Origin: an uncultured Muribaculaceae bacterium
GTDB lineage: Bacteria; Bacteroidota; Bacteroidia; Bacteroidales; Muribaculaceae
Reading direction: 5' to 3'
Length of the DNA: 40,773 nt
Assembly: GCA_910584495.1 (NCBI GenBank)
Contig: CAJUAR010000020.1
Coordinates: 1 to 40,773 of the forward strand
In this document: positions 16,465 through 26,114 of the stretch, one piece after another
How positions within the stretch are numbered: position 1 is the stretch's first letter
Layout of the letters: the number at the start of each line of letters is the position of its first letter
Made by a program: the position numbers and the translations under genes
Notes under the pieces: model-generated
What the model was told of the DNA's origin: nothing
Database searches by the model: none
The model's input: only the letters and a program-made list of their open reading frames with translations

Positions 16465-16472
16465 TAATTTTG
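16465..16472 (+). promoter_or_regulatory. -7 promoter element of the 16507 gene
   Basis: TAATTTTG on the plus strand matches TAnnTTTG, 34 bases before the start codon. It is divergent from the recJ promoter, with about 45 bases between the two -7 boxes. No good -33 box is seen. Confidence 0.55.
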
Positions 16473-16506
16473 TCGCCGACATATCTGTAAAACACTTTTT
16501 CCAACT

Positions 16507-18627
16507 ATGAAAAAAATCCTTTTGCAACTGATTCTTGCTGTTTTCTGCTTCTATTCATGCACGCCAGACAAAGTGTATATGAGCGGCAACGAGCATAACG
16601 ACCTCTACAGGCTCCTTCTTTCGCAAGATGTGCCCATCGCACTCTACCCCACCGCAGCAGAAGCCGTCGAAGCTGCTCCGCAAGGCTCTGCCGTGCTTTT
16701 GACAGCCACCGACTATCCGGCACAAGGGCTAAGCATCGATAAAGCCACAGCCGACGAGGCCGCCGACAAAGGTCTGCGCATCTTTGCCGAATTCATCAAA
16801 TCATGGCCCGGTGTCGACATCGACACAACAGTTACAAAAGGCACCGTAGAACGTGCCGTGGTTATGACCGATTTCTTCGGTCCGGAGCTAAAACCAATGG
16901 ACCTTCTCTCTGCCAATGACACTCACTTTTTCAAAGCCAAAAGCGACAGCATGCTTCTTGGATATGGCCGCCTCGCCGGTTTCGACACCGCTATATATGG
17001 TACCGACAGCACCGATATACACCCCTTGTTAATAAAATGCCCCCGGGGCGAGCTTATAGCCCTTTCGGCTCTTAGCAATTTCACCACCGCCCGCTATGCT
17101 CCGTCCGACAACTGGCAGGCACTCTGGACTGGCATTATGCGCCGGCTCACAGGCAACAACGACTTCGTTTTCAAATCATGGACATCCGACCCGCATCCCA
17201 CCTACGACCGCAACAGTTCATTGCCGGCCGATGCCCGTCGTATGGCAGTGAGCCGCAGCGCACAGTGGCTCGAGAAAGGCCGTTTCATAATCAATCCTCA
17301 GTGGATGGACACTGTGCTAAAATATCAGGGCGACGGCCTTGTGCCTCTTGGACCTCCCGTGCCACGAGATTTTTCTGTTGGCGACGGCAGCATGGGGCTA
17401 CTCGAAGGCCATGCTTCCAACATTTATGCCGACGGCTCGGAGCAATACCGTTTCTGGCTTCGTGCCGACGTGCAGGGCGAAGGGGCATTCCTCCTCGCAT
17501 CAGCGGCCAAACTCCTTGACAATGAAAAATATGCCGACATTGCCCGCAATGTGCTCAAATATGCCTACGAAAGCTCCGACTTCCGCAAAAACAGCTACCG
17601 CGACCCCAAAAGTCCCACCTACGGTCTCATAGGCTGGTCTATGACACATCCATGGGTGTTCTACAACGATGACAACGCTCGTCTTCTGCTCGGCACCATA
17701 GGAGCTCAGAGTCTCCTTGGCACTGAAAAATGGAACAAGGACATAGTGGAGTGTATCTTTGCCAACTTCAGGCTTGCCAACGCCGGAGGGTTCCTCCCCG
17801 ACAGATTCGAAGAACCCGACCTCCTTGCCAAAGGCCGCGACTTCTATGCCAAGAGCGACCTTGTGCTCCCCCACCCTCATTTTGAATCCTGGATGTGGGC
17901 ATGCTATCTGTGGCTCTACGACAAGACAGGTTATAAACCTCTGCTCGACAAGGCAAAAGCTGGCATCTCCACCACAATGGAAAGCTATCCCGACGGCTGG
18001 CACTGGACAAACGGCATACAGCAGGAACGTGCACGCATGATTCTGCCACTTGCATGGCTTGTAAGGGTTGAAGACACGCCAAAACATCGTCAATGGCTCA
18101 ACACAATTGTGGACAAACTGCTTGAAAATCAAGACAAGAGTGGTGCTATTCGAGAAGAACTCGGCGACCCTTCGAAGGGTATGTTCGGTTTCTCCCGCTC
18201 AAATGCCGACTATGGTGTCAACGAGGCTCCTCTCATTGCACAAAACGGCGACCCCGTGGCCGACATGCTCTATACAAACAACTTCGCATTCTTCGCCCTC
18301 AACGAGGCCGCTCATGCAACCGGCGACGAACGAATCCGCAATGCTGCCGACCTTCTGTCAGACTTCCTGCTTCGAATCCAGGCTTCAAGTGAAAATCACC
18401 CCGACATGGACGGAGCCTGGATGCGTGCTTTCGACTTCGAAAGATGGGACTACTATGCCTCGAACGCCGACCACGGCTGGGGCGCATGGAGCACCCTCAC
18501 CGGCTGGATACAAGCCTGGATCACCGCCACGCAGGCCCTGATGGAAAACAACACCTCCTTCTGGGAACTCACCGGCGACAGCACCATCAAAAACGAAGCC
18601 GACCGAGCTATGTGGATGCTCCAATAA
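16507..18627 (+). CDS. Putative (alpha/alpha)-barrel glycosidase lipoprotein
   Basis: A 706-residue lipoprotein (lipobox FYSC, Cys18). Residues about 25-225 form an alpha/beta domain with VLLTATDYPAQGLS, VVMTDFFGPELKPMD and GELIALSALSNFTTARYAP, reminiscent of the glutamine-amidotransferase-like domains attached to some glycosidases. Residues about 240-700 have the spaced helices and aromatic-rich loops of six-hairpin glycosidases: DGSMGLLEGHAS, MTHPWVFYNDDNARLL, DGWHWTNGIQQERAR and GAWSTLTGWIQAW. Candidate acids include D in YNDDNAR and E in LLEGH, but no CAZy family is recognised. It stands alone between recJ and the PUL, with its own promoter and terminator. It could work on the outer surface with the PUL or separately. 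Confidence 0.55.
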   Translation: MKKILLQLILAVFCFYSCTPDKVYMSGNEHNDLYRLLLSQDVPIALYPTAAEAVEAAPQGSAVLLTATDYPAQGLSIDKATADEAADKGLRIFAEFIKSWPGVDIDTTVTKGTVERAVVMTDFFGPELKPMDLLSANDTHFFKAKSDSMLLGYGRLAGFDTAIYGTDSTDIHPLLIKCPRGELIALSALSNFTTARYAPSDNWQALWTGIMRRLTGNNDFVFKSWTSDPHPTYDRNSSLPADARRMAVSRSAQWLEKGRFIINPQWMDTVLKYQGDGLVPLGPPVPRDFSVGDGSMGLLEGHASNIYADGSEQYRFWLRADVQGEGAFLLASAAKLLDNEKYADIARNVLKYAYESSDFRKNSYRDPKSPTYGLIGWSMTHPWVFYNDDNARLLLGTIGAQSLLGTEKWNKDIVECIFANFRLANAGGFLPDRFEEPDLLAKGRDFYAKSDLVLPHPHFESWMWACYLWLYDKTGYKPLLDKAKAGISTTMESYPDGWHWTNGIQQERARMILPLAWLVRVEDTPKHRQWLNTIVDKLLENQDKSGAIREELGDPSKGMFGFSRSNADYGVNEAPLIAQNGDPVADMLYTNNFAFFALNEAAHATGDERIRNAADLLSDFLLRIQASSENHPDMDGAWMRAFDFERWDYYASNADHGWGAWSTLTGWIQAWITATQALMENNTSFWELTGDSTIKNEADRAMWMLQ

Positions 18628-18641
18628 AAGCGGGGCAAAAG

Positions 18642-18690
18642 ACAGAAGAGGCTGTGTTGTAATTTGAACACAGCCTCTTCTGTTTTTTTA
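18642..18690 (+). terminator. Strong terminator between the 16507 gene and the fecR-like gene
   Basis: A 17-bp perfect inverted repeat (18642-18658 and 18667-18683, 8-base loop) is followed by seven Ts on the plus strand. It lies between convergent genes and may also slow minus-strand transcripts leaving the anti-sigma gene, which ends at 18695. Confidence 0.9.
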
Positions 18691-18694
18691 ATTT

Positions 18695-19717
18695 CTATAA
18701 CAGTTTTATGCGGATGGTTTGCGGCGAAGCTACTGTATCGACCGTATGAATGTTATTTTCAAATGTGCACTCCACCGGGGCTGTAAGTTGGAACAGATTC
18801 ATAATCTCACTTAGATTCTCTCCTTTGAGAATGAAACGGAAAGTGCGGTCTTTCAGCTTGGGATCGATTTCAAATCTTACATTATAAATCTGCTCAAGAC
18901 GCTCACATAATGAGAAAATAGGCTCGTCGTCAAAAATCAGAATTCCATTTCGCCAGGAGCAGTACTTGTCGAGATTGATGCCTTTAACCACCGTGCCATG
19001 ACCGTTCCTGATTGCATAATGCTCGCCCGGATGCATAAGCAATTTATTTCCCGAATCATCGATTTCAACTTTCCCCTCCGCAAGAGTTACCGCTACATTG
19101 GAACTATAAGCATTTACATTGAACTCTGTACCAACGGCAGTGACAGATATGCCCGGTGTATGGACAACGAATGGGTGTTCTTTGTCGGCATAGACATTGA
19201 AATAAGCCTCTCCTCGCAGATTCACATCGCGGCACTTGTCGCTCATATTGTCAGGATACACAAGTGTACTGTTGGCATTAAGCCACACAACTGTCCCATC
19301 TGGAAGAGTTGCTTTGCTTGTGCAACCATAATCTGTCGACAAAGTGATGTTCTGAATTTGCTCATTGCCTGATTTCACAAGAAAATAAATAGTTATGGCA
19401 AGCAATGGCAACACAGCCACTGCGGCAATCTTCGACCAAAATGCAATAAATTTTTTCAACACACCTATCACAGCAGGTTCGATGCCGGTTTTAACCAAAA
19501 TTTTCTTAAGCGATTTTTCCAAATCATTATCCGTCACTTCAAAAGAAGGATTCAAGGCTTCCCACACATCCTGCTGTTCGAGGAAAAATTTCCTGTTCTC
19601 GGGAGAGAGCTCTATCCACTTACGGAGCACATCTGTTTCTTCCGGGCTTATGTTACCGCCGAAATAACGTGCGATGATAATCTCTATTTCATGATTTTCG
19701 TTCCCTATATGATTCAT
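18695..19717 (-). CDS. FecR-family anti-sigma factor
   Basis: A 340-residue membrane-spanning anti-sigma regulator. An N-terminal cytoplasmic region (about 1-95) contains IIARYFGGNISPEETDVLRKW and FLEQQDVWEAL. A single transmembrane segment (about 97-114) precedes a periplasmic FecR domain with LPDGTVVWLNANSTLVYPD, RGEAYFNV, HPFVVHTPGISVTAVGTEFNV and LAEGKVE. A C-terminal DUF4974-type domain contains CERLEQIYNVRFEID. It should hold the neighbouring ECF sigma factor inactive until the STN domain of SusC signals that glycan is present. It starts nine bases after the sigma gene stop, forming a sigma/anti-sigma operon divergent from susC. Confidence 0.92.
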   Translation of the reverse strand: MNHIGNENHEIEIIIARYFGGNISPEETDVLRKWIELSPENRKFFLEQQDVWEALNPSFEVTDNDLEKSLKKILVKTGIEPAVIGVLKKFIAFWSKIAAVAVLPLLAITIYFLVKSGNEQIQNITLSTDYGCTSKATLPDGTVVWLNANSTLVYPDNMSDKCRDVNLRGEAYFNVYADKEHPFVVHTPGISVTAVGTEFNVNAYSSNVAVTLAEGKVEIDDSGNKLLMHPGEHYAIRNGHGTVVKGINLDKYCSWRNGILIFDDEPIFSLCERLEQIYNVRFEIDPKLKDRTFRFILKGENLSEIMNLFQLTAPVECTFENNIHTVDTVASPQTIRIKLL

Positions 19718-19726
19718 ATCTTTATT

Positions 19727-20314
19727 CTAAAATATATTGTCAATATGTAAAATTAAGAATACCAAACCTTTGTACACCCTCAAATTTTGTTGGAGAAATT
19801 TGAGAGCTTTGCTTATTCGTGCTTCAACAGTTCGGACTGAAATATTGAGCCGCTTAGCTATTTCGGCATATTTGAGCTTCTCTTGCCTGCTTAACAAAAG
19901 TGTGTTGCGAACTTCAGGGTCAAGCATTTCCAATGCTGTTTCAAAAGCTTGAGAAAGTTCGGAATAAAACATGTGTTCATCCGGAGGAAGTGAATAAACC
20001 GTTTCATGAAACATCTCCAGATATGACATTTTCACTTTCCTATGCCGCAGTTCGTTGAGTGCAAGGTTCTGAACCAGCGAAATAAGATATGAACGGATAG
20101 AAGTGTCTGGCTCCAACTTCTTGCGGTTAGTCCATACTTTGATAAATGCCTCCTGTACAATATCCTCACAAATGCTTTTATCTAAGATAAAACGTGCTGT
20201 GAAGTGAACGAGATCGACATAATACTGACGAAAAATTTTGACAAAAGCTTCGTGGCTGTCAATTTTCAATGCAGCCACTAATAATGCCTCGTTATTAAAT
20301 TCTCCGTTTGCCAT
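19727..20314 (-). CDS. ECF-type RNA polymerase sigma factor
   Basis: A 195-residue sigma-70 family ECF protein. Region 2 contains EAFVKIFRQYYVDLVHFTARF and the core-binding EDIVQEAFIKVW. Region 4 contains LLSRQEKLKYAEIAKRLNIS and the helix-turn-helix RTVEARISKALKFLQ. The reading frame is open for another 61 codons upstream, but those lie beyond the -7 promoter and encode no sigma-like sequence, so ATG 20314 is used. It probably activates the divergent susC operon. ECF/FecR control is typical of PULs whose transporter carries an STN domain. Confidence 0.92.
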   Translation of the reverse strand: MANGEFNNEALLVAALKIDSHEAFVKIFRQYYVDLVHFTARFILDKSICEDIVQEAFIKVWTNRKKLEPDTSIRSYLISLVQNLALNELRHRKVKMSYLEMFHETVYSLPPDEHMFYSELSQAFETALEMLDPEVRNTLLLSRQEKLKYAEIAKRLNISVRTVEARISKALKFLQQNLRVYKGLVFLILHIDNIF

Positions 20315-20330
20315 GATATAGAAATTTCTG

Positions 20331-20338
20331 CAAAAGTA
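20331..20338 (-). promoter_or_regulatory. -7 promoter element of the sigma/anti-sigma operon
   Basis: TACTTTTG on the minus strand matches TAnnTTTG, 16 bases before the start codon. The -33 match is weak. Confidence 0.55.
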
Positions 20339-20398
20339 TATATAATGTTTTTTTAAACCAAGTATAATTAACAAAATTTCCCTCTCTGAAATTTTTTC

Positions 20399-20424
20399 GG
20401 GTTTTTCGCATGTGGGTTTTTCGC
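20399..20424 (+). promoter_or_regulatory. Direct repeat in the susC upstream region, possible operator or ECF promoter
   Basis: GGGTTTTTCGC occurs at 20399-20409 and again at 20414-20424 (15-base period), preceded by a weaker TTTTTTCGG. The repeats lie in the 198-base divergent region, about 90-115 bases before the susC start. No housekeeping TAnnTTTG is visible on the plus strand there, so a dedicated sigma/regulator site is plausible. Confidence 0.4.
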
Positions 20425-20512
20425 TGTTAAGTGTTATTAAAACAAAGACCATTAAAAAGCAACAACAAACCTTAAACCAACACTTCGAAATCACCAATCA
20501 TCATTATAATTT

Positions 20513-23500
20513 ATGGAAACACCAAATCCTACCAAATGGCGGCCCCGATGGATTCGGGCTATGAGACCTCTATTGGTCTTAGCGTTGCTCATCATTGGAG
20601 CGACAGCCTATGCCGCCGACAACAAAGTGACTCTTGAAGTCAGCAAAAGTTCTCTCGAAAGCGTCCTGCACGCAATAGAGAAACAGACCGACTACCGTTT
20701 TTTCTATAGCAAAGAAACGATAAATGTCAAAGTCAGAGTAAGTGTCAAGGCAAAAAATGAAACAGTGCAGGCCGTACTTGACAAAATTTTGCCCGAACAT
20801 GGAATCAACTATGTGATCGACGGCAAACGGATAGCACTGAAACACGCCAACACACAGTCGCAACCTTCCGGCAAAACCGAGACTAAAGGTAATAAAGCGG
20901 TTGTTTTCGGTTCTGTTACCGATTCTAAAGGCGAACCTCTGATAGGTGCCTCTATAACCATCGAAGGGCACAACACCGGTGTGGCTACCGACATCAACGG
21001 CAACTACAGCATAGAAGTGCCTCTGGGGTGCCGCTTAAATTTCTCTTATATAGGTTATACTCCCGAAAAAAAGAAAGTGAATAATGGAGGTAAACTTGAT
21101 ATAACCCTGCAAGAAGATTCGGAACTGCTTAGTGAGGTGGTAGTTATCGGTTATGGCACCATCGATAAGAAAGAGTTGACTTCGGCTGTGTCGCATGTCA
21201 GCGCAAAGGATTTTCAATCGGTTGCATCTACCGATGTTTCAATGCTTATCCAGGGCAAGGTGCCGGGTCTGTCGGTTGTAAACACAGCCGCTGCCGACCC
21301 TAACTCTGCCGCCAGCCTGCAGATTCGCGGCGTGTCGTCGCGCGAGGCTGGTCTTGGCCCTCTGATTGTTCTTGATGGTGTCCCGGGGGCAAGCCTGACC
21401 AATATCAACCCCAACGACATCGAATCGTTCGACGTGCTCAAGGACGGTGCCGCCTCGGCTATTTACGGCACACGCGGCTCAAACGGCGTTATTGTTATAA
21501 CTACAAAAAAAGGAGCCCGCGACGGCAAGACACATACCACCTATACGGCAACTCTCTCGTTGGATAAGGCAAACCGTGACCTCGACATGATGACAGCAGA
21601 CGACTACCGCAATCTGCGTATCCCTTCGGGCGATGTGGCTGTCGATTTGGGCGCGAGCGAAGACCTTTTCGAGCTTGTTCAGCAAACAGCTTTCAAGCAG
21701 CAGCACACACTCACTGTCAGCGGCGGCGGAACAAATTCCAACTACCGTGTGACTGTCGATTACCGCAATGCCGACGGCATCGAGAAAAGCGGTAACCGCG
21801 AGGAGTATGGAGCACGTGCCACTTTGAATCACACCACAAAGGGTGGATTGATATCAATCAACCTCAATATTGCTCCGCGTGTTGTTTACCGCACTCTCGC
21901 CGATAATGATGTGTTCCGTCGCGCACTGGAAGCCAACCCCACCACTCCGGTATGGAATCCCGACGAACCCGGACGCTATTATAATTTTACCGATCATAAC
22001 GGTTTTGAGAATCCTCTCGAAACAATGGCCCTTGTAAAGAACAAAAGCCACGAAAAGATTATCGACTGGGACGGCACAGTGAAACTCAATCTGCTTCCGC
22101 TCTTCATGCCGAATGCCAAGCACAACCAAACCCTTAATACTCAGATTACATTCGCCGACCACCAATACAATAACGACGGCAGCTATTTCGAACCGTCGAC
22201 AATGAACAAGCACCTGATGTCCAACACCAAAGGTTATGCCGCACGTTCAGCTAACAATGCACGCAACCACAGCCTTGAATGGCTTGGCAACTACAGCATA
22301 AGCCTTAATAAGCACAATATACGTGCAATGGTTGGTTATTCCTACCAATATTGGCAGAATTCAGGTTTCAGCAGTGAAAACAAAGACTTCGCCAACGACG
22401 GTCTCGGAGCTGACAATATTGGTTCCGGCGACTGGATGAAACAGGAAGGCGAAATAGGCATGAGCAGCTATAAGGAAGACAATAAGCTGATAGCCTTCTT
22501 CGGACGAATCAGCTACGACTATGCCGGACGCTACCTCTTCACGGCTTCGATGCGCCGCGAAGGCTCGTCCAAATTCGGAAAAAGCCACAAGTGGGGCAAC
22601 TTCCCGGCCGTTTCTGCCGGATGGCGCATTTCAGAAGAAAACTTCATGGAAGGTACTCGTTCATGGCTGGATGACCTGAAAATTCGTGCCGACTTCGGTG
22701 TGACAGGCAATCAGGAATTCGGAAACTATCTGTCGCTCGACACCATGGGCCCGTTCGGCTACAGCTACTACAACGGTACTTGGATACGTGTGTGGGGCCC
22801 GGGGAAAAATGTCAACTCCGACCTCCATTGGGAACAAGGCAAGAACTGGAACGTGGGTCTTGATTTCTCGTTGTTAAAAAACCGAATTTACGGTTCGTTC
22901 AATTATTTCCGCCGCCGTCAACAAGACTTGCTGGGCAATTATAGAGTGCCGATGCCTCCCTATCTGTTCACTCACACCTACGTGAATGTAGGCACGATGG
23001 AAAATCAAGGCTTCGAATTCGATGTGACATTCAACGCCGTAAAAACCCGCGACTTCTCCTATACTATGAACTTCATCGGCACCGCCCAGACCAATAAGTT
23101 CGTCGACTTCAGCAATTCCGAATTTGTTGGTAACGACTATTACGATGTTGCATATACAGAAATTCCTTATCCCAACATCCCCATCCAACGTATAGAAAAA
23201 GGACGTTCTATCGGTAGCTTCCACATGTTCAAGTATGCCGGTGTCAGCACCGATGGCGAATGGCTCATCTACGACAAAGAAGGAGACATTATCAAAGGTA
23301 TTCAAGGCACCGAGGCTGACCGTCAGTATGTTGGCAACGGTCTGCCCAAATTCACACTCTCGACAAACCACACTTTCCGCTACAAAGATTTCGATCTTTC
23401 GCTTTTCTTCCGCGGTGCGTTCGGTTTTGACATCTTCAATATCCACGATTTCTATTACGGCACGCGCAATTTCTCCGGAAACATGCTCCGCAAGGCTTAC

Positions 23501-23803
23501 GGAAAGAATGAAAAGATTTCGTCAACACAAAATCCTATCGTAAGCGACTTCTTCCTGCAGCGAGGCGATTATTTCAAACTGGACCAAGTTACACTGGGCT
23601 ATACATTGCCTTTGCACAAAACCAGATTCTTGGATTCGTTACGCATCTACGGAACTGTTCGCAACGTATTCACCATCACCAAATTCAGCGGCATGGATCC
23701 ATCCAACTACCAAGTCAACGGCCTGACACCTGGAGCAACCGGCGCACGCAGCTACTATCCCACCACCCGTCAGTTTATACTTGGTGTGCAGCTTGATTTT
23801 TAA
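20513..23803 (+). CDS. SusC/RagA-family TonB-dependent transporter with STN signalling domain
   Basis: A 1096-residue outer-membrane protein. A signal segment (about 17-35) precedes a secretin/TonB STN domain (about 38-110, with SLESVLHAIEKQTDYRFFYS). A carboxypeptidase-regulatory-like domain follows (about 127-200, GEPLIGASITIEGHNTGVAT). The SusC-type plug then has EVVVIGYGTIDKKELTSAVS, LQIRGVSS, LIVLDGVPG and DVLKDGAASAIYGTRGSNGV, and the rest is beta barrel ending QFILGVQLDF. It imports oligosaccharides with the SusD partner. The STN domain is expected to touch the FecR-like protein across the periplasm. First gene of the main PUL operon; susD follows after 27 bases. Confidence 0.96.
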   Translation: METPNPTKWRPRWIRAMRPLLVLALLIIGATAYAADNKVTLEVSKSSLESVLHAIEKQTDYRFFYSKETINVKVRVSVKAKNETVQAVLDKILPEHGINYVIDGKRIALKHANTQSQPSGKTETKGNKAVVFGSVTDSKGEPLIGASITIEGHNTGVATDINGNYSIEVPLGCRLNFSYIGYTPEKKKVNNGGKLDITLQEDSELLSEVVVIGYGTIDKKELTSAVSHVSAKDFQSVASTDVSMLIQGKVPGLSVVNTAAADPNSAASLQIRGVSSREAGLGPLIVLDGVPGASLTNINPNDIESFDVLKDGAASAIYGTRGSNGVIVITTKKGARDGKTHTTYTATLSLDKANRDLDMMTADDYRNLRIPSGDVAVDLGASEDLFELVQQTAFKQQHTLTVSGGGTNSNYRVTVDYRNADGIEKSGNREEYGARATLNHTTKGGLISINLNIAPRVVYRTLADNDVFRRALEANPTTPVWNPDEPGRYYNFTDHNGFENPLETMALVKNKSHEKIIDWDGTVKLNLLPLFMPNAKHNQTLNTQITFADHQYNNDGSYFEPSTMNKHLMSNTKGYAARSANNARNHSLEWLGNYSISLNKHNIRAMVGYSYQYWQNSGFSSENKDFANDGLGADNIGSGDWMKQEGEIGMSSYKEDNKLIAFFGRISYDYAGRYLFTASMRREGSSKFGKSHKWGNFPAVSAGWRISEENFMEGTRSWLDDLKIRADFGVTGNQEFGNYLSLDTMGPFGYSYYNGTWIRVWGPGKNVNSDLHWEQGKNWNVGLDFSLLKNRIYGSFNYFRRRQQDLLGNYRVPMPPYLFTHTYVNVGTMENQGFEFDVTFNAVKTRDFSYTMNFIGTAQTNKFVDFSNSEFVGNDYYDVAYTEIPYPNIPIQRIEKGRSIGSFHMFKYAGVSTDGEWLIYDKEGDIIKGIQGTEADRQYVGNGLPKFTLSTNHTFRYKDFDLSLFFRGAFGFDIFNIHDFYYGTRNFSGNMLRKAYGKNEKISSTQNPIVSDFFLQRGDYFKLDQVTLGYTLPLHKTRFLDSLRIYGTVRNVFTITKFSGMDPSNYQVNGLTPGATGARSYYPTTRQFILGVQLDF

Positions 23804-23830
23804 TCAACAATAAACAAGAATTTACTCACA

Positions 23831-25558
23831 ATGAAAGCATATAAATATTTGATGTGCCTGGCTTTGTCCTCACTGTCATTATCGTCATGCACCAACCTTG
23901 ACGAGACAGTCTACAGCCAAGTCAGCTCCAACAACTATTTCAATACACGAGAAGATGTGGTTTCTATGGCATTCCGCTCATTCGAGCACGGCTACTGGAC
24001 TATAGTTCCACGTTTCAGAATAAACGAGCTTCCCGCCGACCAGCTTATAATCCCGCGCCGCGACGGCAGCTGGGATGATGGCGGCGTGTGGCGCCAGTTC
24101 CACTACCACACCTGGACTCCCGACATCTCCCGTCATGTGCACGACGAATGGGATTCGCAGTTTGCCGGTATCGCGCAGGCGAATTTCGCTATCGACCGCT
24201 TCAACGAACTCGACCCGAAAGAATTCGGTTTTGAGCAGGACGAGTGGAACTCGCTCAGAACGCAGAACAAAGTTTTGCGCTGCTGGTACTATCTGCGCCT
24301 GCTGGATGCTTTCCGAAACGTTCCTTTCATCAAAAGCTATGACGACCAGTCCCAGAACACTCTGTCGCAGGTTCCGCCTGAACAAATCTTCAACTTCATA
24401 GAAAGTGAAATTAAAGAGGCTATTCCGCTGCTATATAAGAAAGAAAAACTCGGCGACGGCTCCAGATATGCCAACCTTTGGACACAGGCCGGTGCTGCTG
24501 CTCTGTTGGTCCGTCTATATCTGAACGCAAAGGAGTATATCGGGGTCGACCGTCTTGAAGACTGCGAAAAAGTGGCTCAGGACATCGTCGACGGGGTTTA
24601 TGGCGCTTATCAGGTTGCCGATCGATGGGATGCTCCCTTCGATTCCGACAATGACCAATGCGACGAACTGGTATTCTTCTTCTCAGGCTCCTGCAACTAT
24701 ACATCATGGCACTACAACCAGTTATACAACTGGGGCGTTCCTTCTTATTCGTACTATTACTTCGAAGACGACAAAGTCAAGCATGGCGGCCATAACGGCG
24801 AATTCGTGTGCTCGCCGAGCCTTGACCCTACAGGCCAACCCTACGATTACCAGCTTGGCATGACTGTGCAGAAATTCCGCAAATACCCCGGCGACTATCG
24901 TCTGGACAAATATGTGAACCTCGGAGGCGGCAAGCGTAAAGGCATGTTCCTCTTCGGTTATCTCGAATATATGCAGAATGGTGTCAAGCGAAAACTGAAA
25001 GCTCCTGAGATGCCTTACGACCTGTGTATCCGCGATGCTGTCGGACAGTTCCACTATCTCAAAGAAGGCAAATGGCTTTCCTCGCCCGAAAGTAATATGA
25101 CAACCGGTGACTATAACTCGGGATGGTACACTGTGAAGTATCCTATGTACAGCAACAACGATCCGGGAGCTGGCGAAAGCGATTTCGCAGAGATACGTCT
25201 GCCCGAAATCATCTACACCCTCGCTGAGTGCAAATTGCGCAAGGGTGATGCCCTGACAGCAGGCAAACTCCTCAACAGTGTGCGCCGCCGAAACTACCCC
25301 GCCGACGTGCACAAGGATGTGCTCTATAAGCCCGAAGGCAATGTCGACCTGGACATGGACGAGATGCTCGACGAGTGGGGCCGCGAGTTCTTGGCTGAAG
25401 GACGCCGCCGCATCGACCTCATACGTTTTGACAAGTTCAATAAAGGCACTTGGTGGGATAAAACGCCCGATGCCGACGACCACACAAAAATATATCCCGT
25501 GCCGCGAGTGCAGATGACCACCAATGCAGCTCTCGTACAGAATCCCGGTTACAATTGA
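23831..25558 (+). CDS. SusD/RagB-family surface glycan-binding lipoprotein
   Basis: A 575-residue lipoprotein (signal ending LSSC, then TNLDETVYSQVSSNNYF). SusD hallmarks include the N-terminal helix with YFNTREDVVSMAFRSF, ANFAIDRFNEL, RCWYYLRLLDAFRNVPFI (TPR-like scaffold), FAEIRLPEIIYTLAECKLRKG and the C-terminal EWGREFLAEGRRRIDLIRFD with IYPVPRVQMTTN. It forms the lid of the SusC channel and captures glycan. There are many aromatic residues in the middle section, as expected for a sugar site. Confidence 0.95.
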   Translation: MKAYKYLMCLALSSLSLSSCTNLDETVYSQVSSNNYFNTREDVVSMAFRSFEHGYWTIVPRFRINELPADQLIIPRRDGSWDDGGVWRQFHYHTWTPDISRHVHDEWDSQFAGIAQANFAIDRFNELDPKEFGFEQDEWNSLRTQNKVLRCWYYLRLLDAFRNVPFIKSYDDQSQNTLSQVPPEQIFNFIESEIKEAIPLLYKKEKLGDGSRYANLWTQAGAAALLVRLYLNAKEYIGVDRLEDCEKVAQDIVDGVYGAYQVADRWDAPFDSDNDQCDELVFFFSGSCNYTSWHYNQLYNWGVPSYSYYYFEDDKVKHGGHNGEFVCSPSLDPTGQPYDYQLGMTVQKFRKYPGDYRLDKYVNLGGGKRKGMFLFGYLEYMQNGVKRKLKAPEMPYDLCIRDAVGQFHYLKEGKWLSSPESNMTTGDYNSGWYTVKYPMYSNNDPGAGESDFAEIRLPEIIYTLAECKLRKGDALTAGKLLNSVRRRNYPADVHKDVLYKPEGNVDLDMDEMLDEWGREFLAEGRRRIDLIRFDKFNKGTWWDKTPDADDHTKIYPVPRVQMTTNAALVQNPGYN

Positions 25559-25583
25559 TTAACATTATTAAAAATATATCATA

Positions 25584-26042
25584 ATGAAAATATACAAATT
25601 CATGGTTATGGCCGTAGTCCTCTTTATTGGACTTCTGGCGACAGGCTGCGAAGATGAAAAAGAGGTGCTTGTCATCGACAAAAACATCCCTATAAAAACT
25701 TCGACTCTCTATATTGTCGGTGATGCGACTCCGGCAGGTTGGGATGTGAACCACATGTATCTTCTGGATGTCAGCGAAGAAGACAATCTTGTTTTTATCT
25801 ACGACGGCAATCTCTCGAAGGGTGAAATGAAAGCATACCTCACTCAGGGCAACTGGGATCTGGCTCCTTGTGTACGACCGCTGACTGCCGGCTCTCCTAT
25901 AAGCAAGGCCAATAACGTCGAAACCTTCCAGCTATATACAGGTGGTGAAGACCTGAAATGGTCGGTGAAGGATGCCGGACACTACCGTCTGGTATTCGAC
26001 CTGCGTAATTGGACACTTTCCACCACTTTCATAGGTTATTGA
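25584..26042 (+). CDS. Small SusE/F-like surface lipoprotein
   Basis: A 152-residue lipoprotein (lipobox LATGC, Cys about 22). It has one SusE/F-type beta-sandwich module: TLYIVGDATPAGWDV, then LVFIYDGNLSKGEMKAYL, and DAGHYRLVFDLRNWTLSTTF at the C terminus. It is expected to bind glycan on the outer surface. It is much shorter than typical SusE (about 390 residues), having a single module instead of two or three. Its module is clearly similar to the N-terminal part of the 27756 gene product (LYMVGEASPSLWHID). It lies 25 bases after susD. Confidence 0.82.
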   Translation: MKIYKFMVMAVVLFIGLLATGCEDEKEVLVIDKNIPIKTSTLYIVGDATPAGWDVNHMYLLDVSEEDNLVFIYDGNLSKGEMKAYLTQGNWDLAPCVRPLTAGSPISKANNVETFQLYTGGEDLKWSVKDAGHYRLVFDLRNWTLSTTFIGY

Positions 26043-26114
26043 TCAGTCAAATCTTTGATTAATCTGAATAATAGCTTCTAAATGTTTATAAAAGATTGAT
26101 TTTAAGGTTAGTAT

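Noticed and set aside
20315..20497. 61-codon N-terminal extension of the sigma factor
   Set aside because: It would start upstream of the promoter and has no sigma-like sequence.
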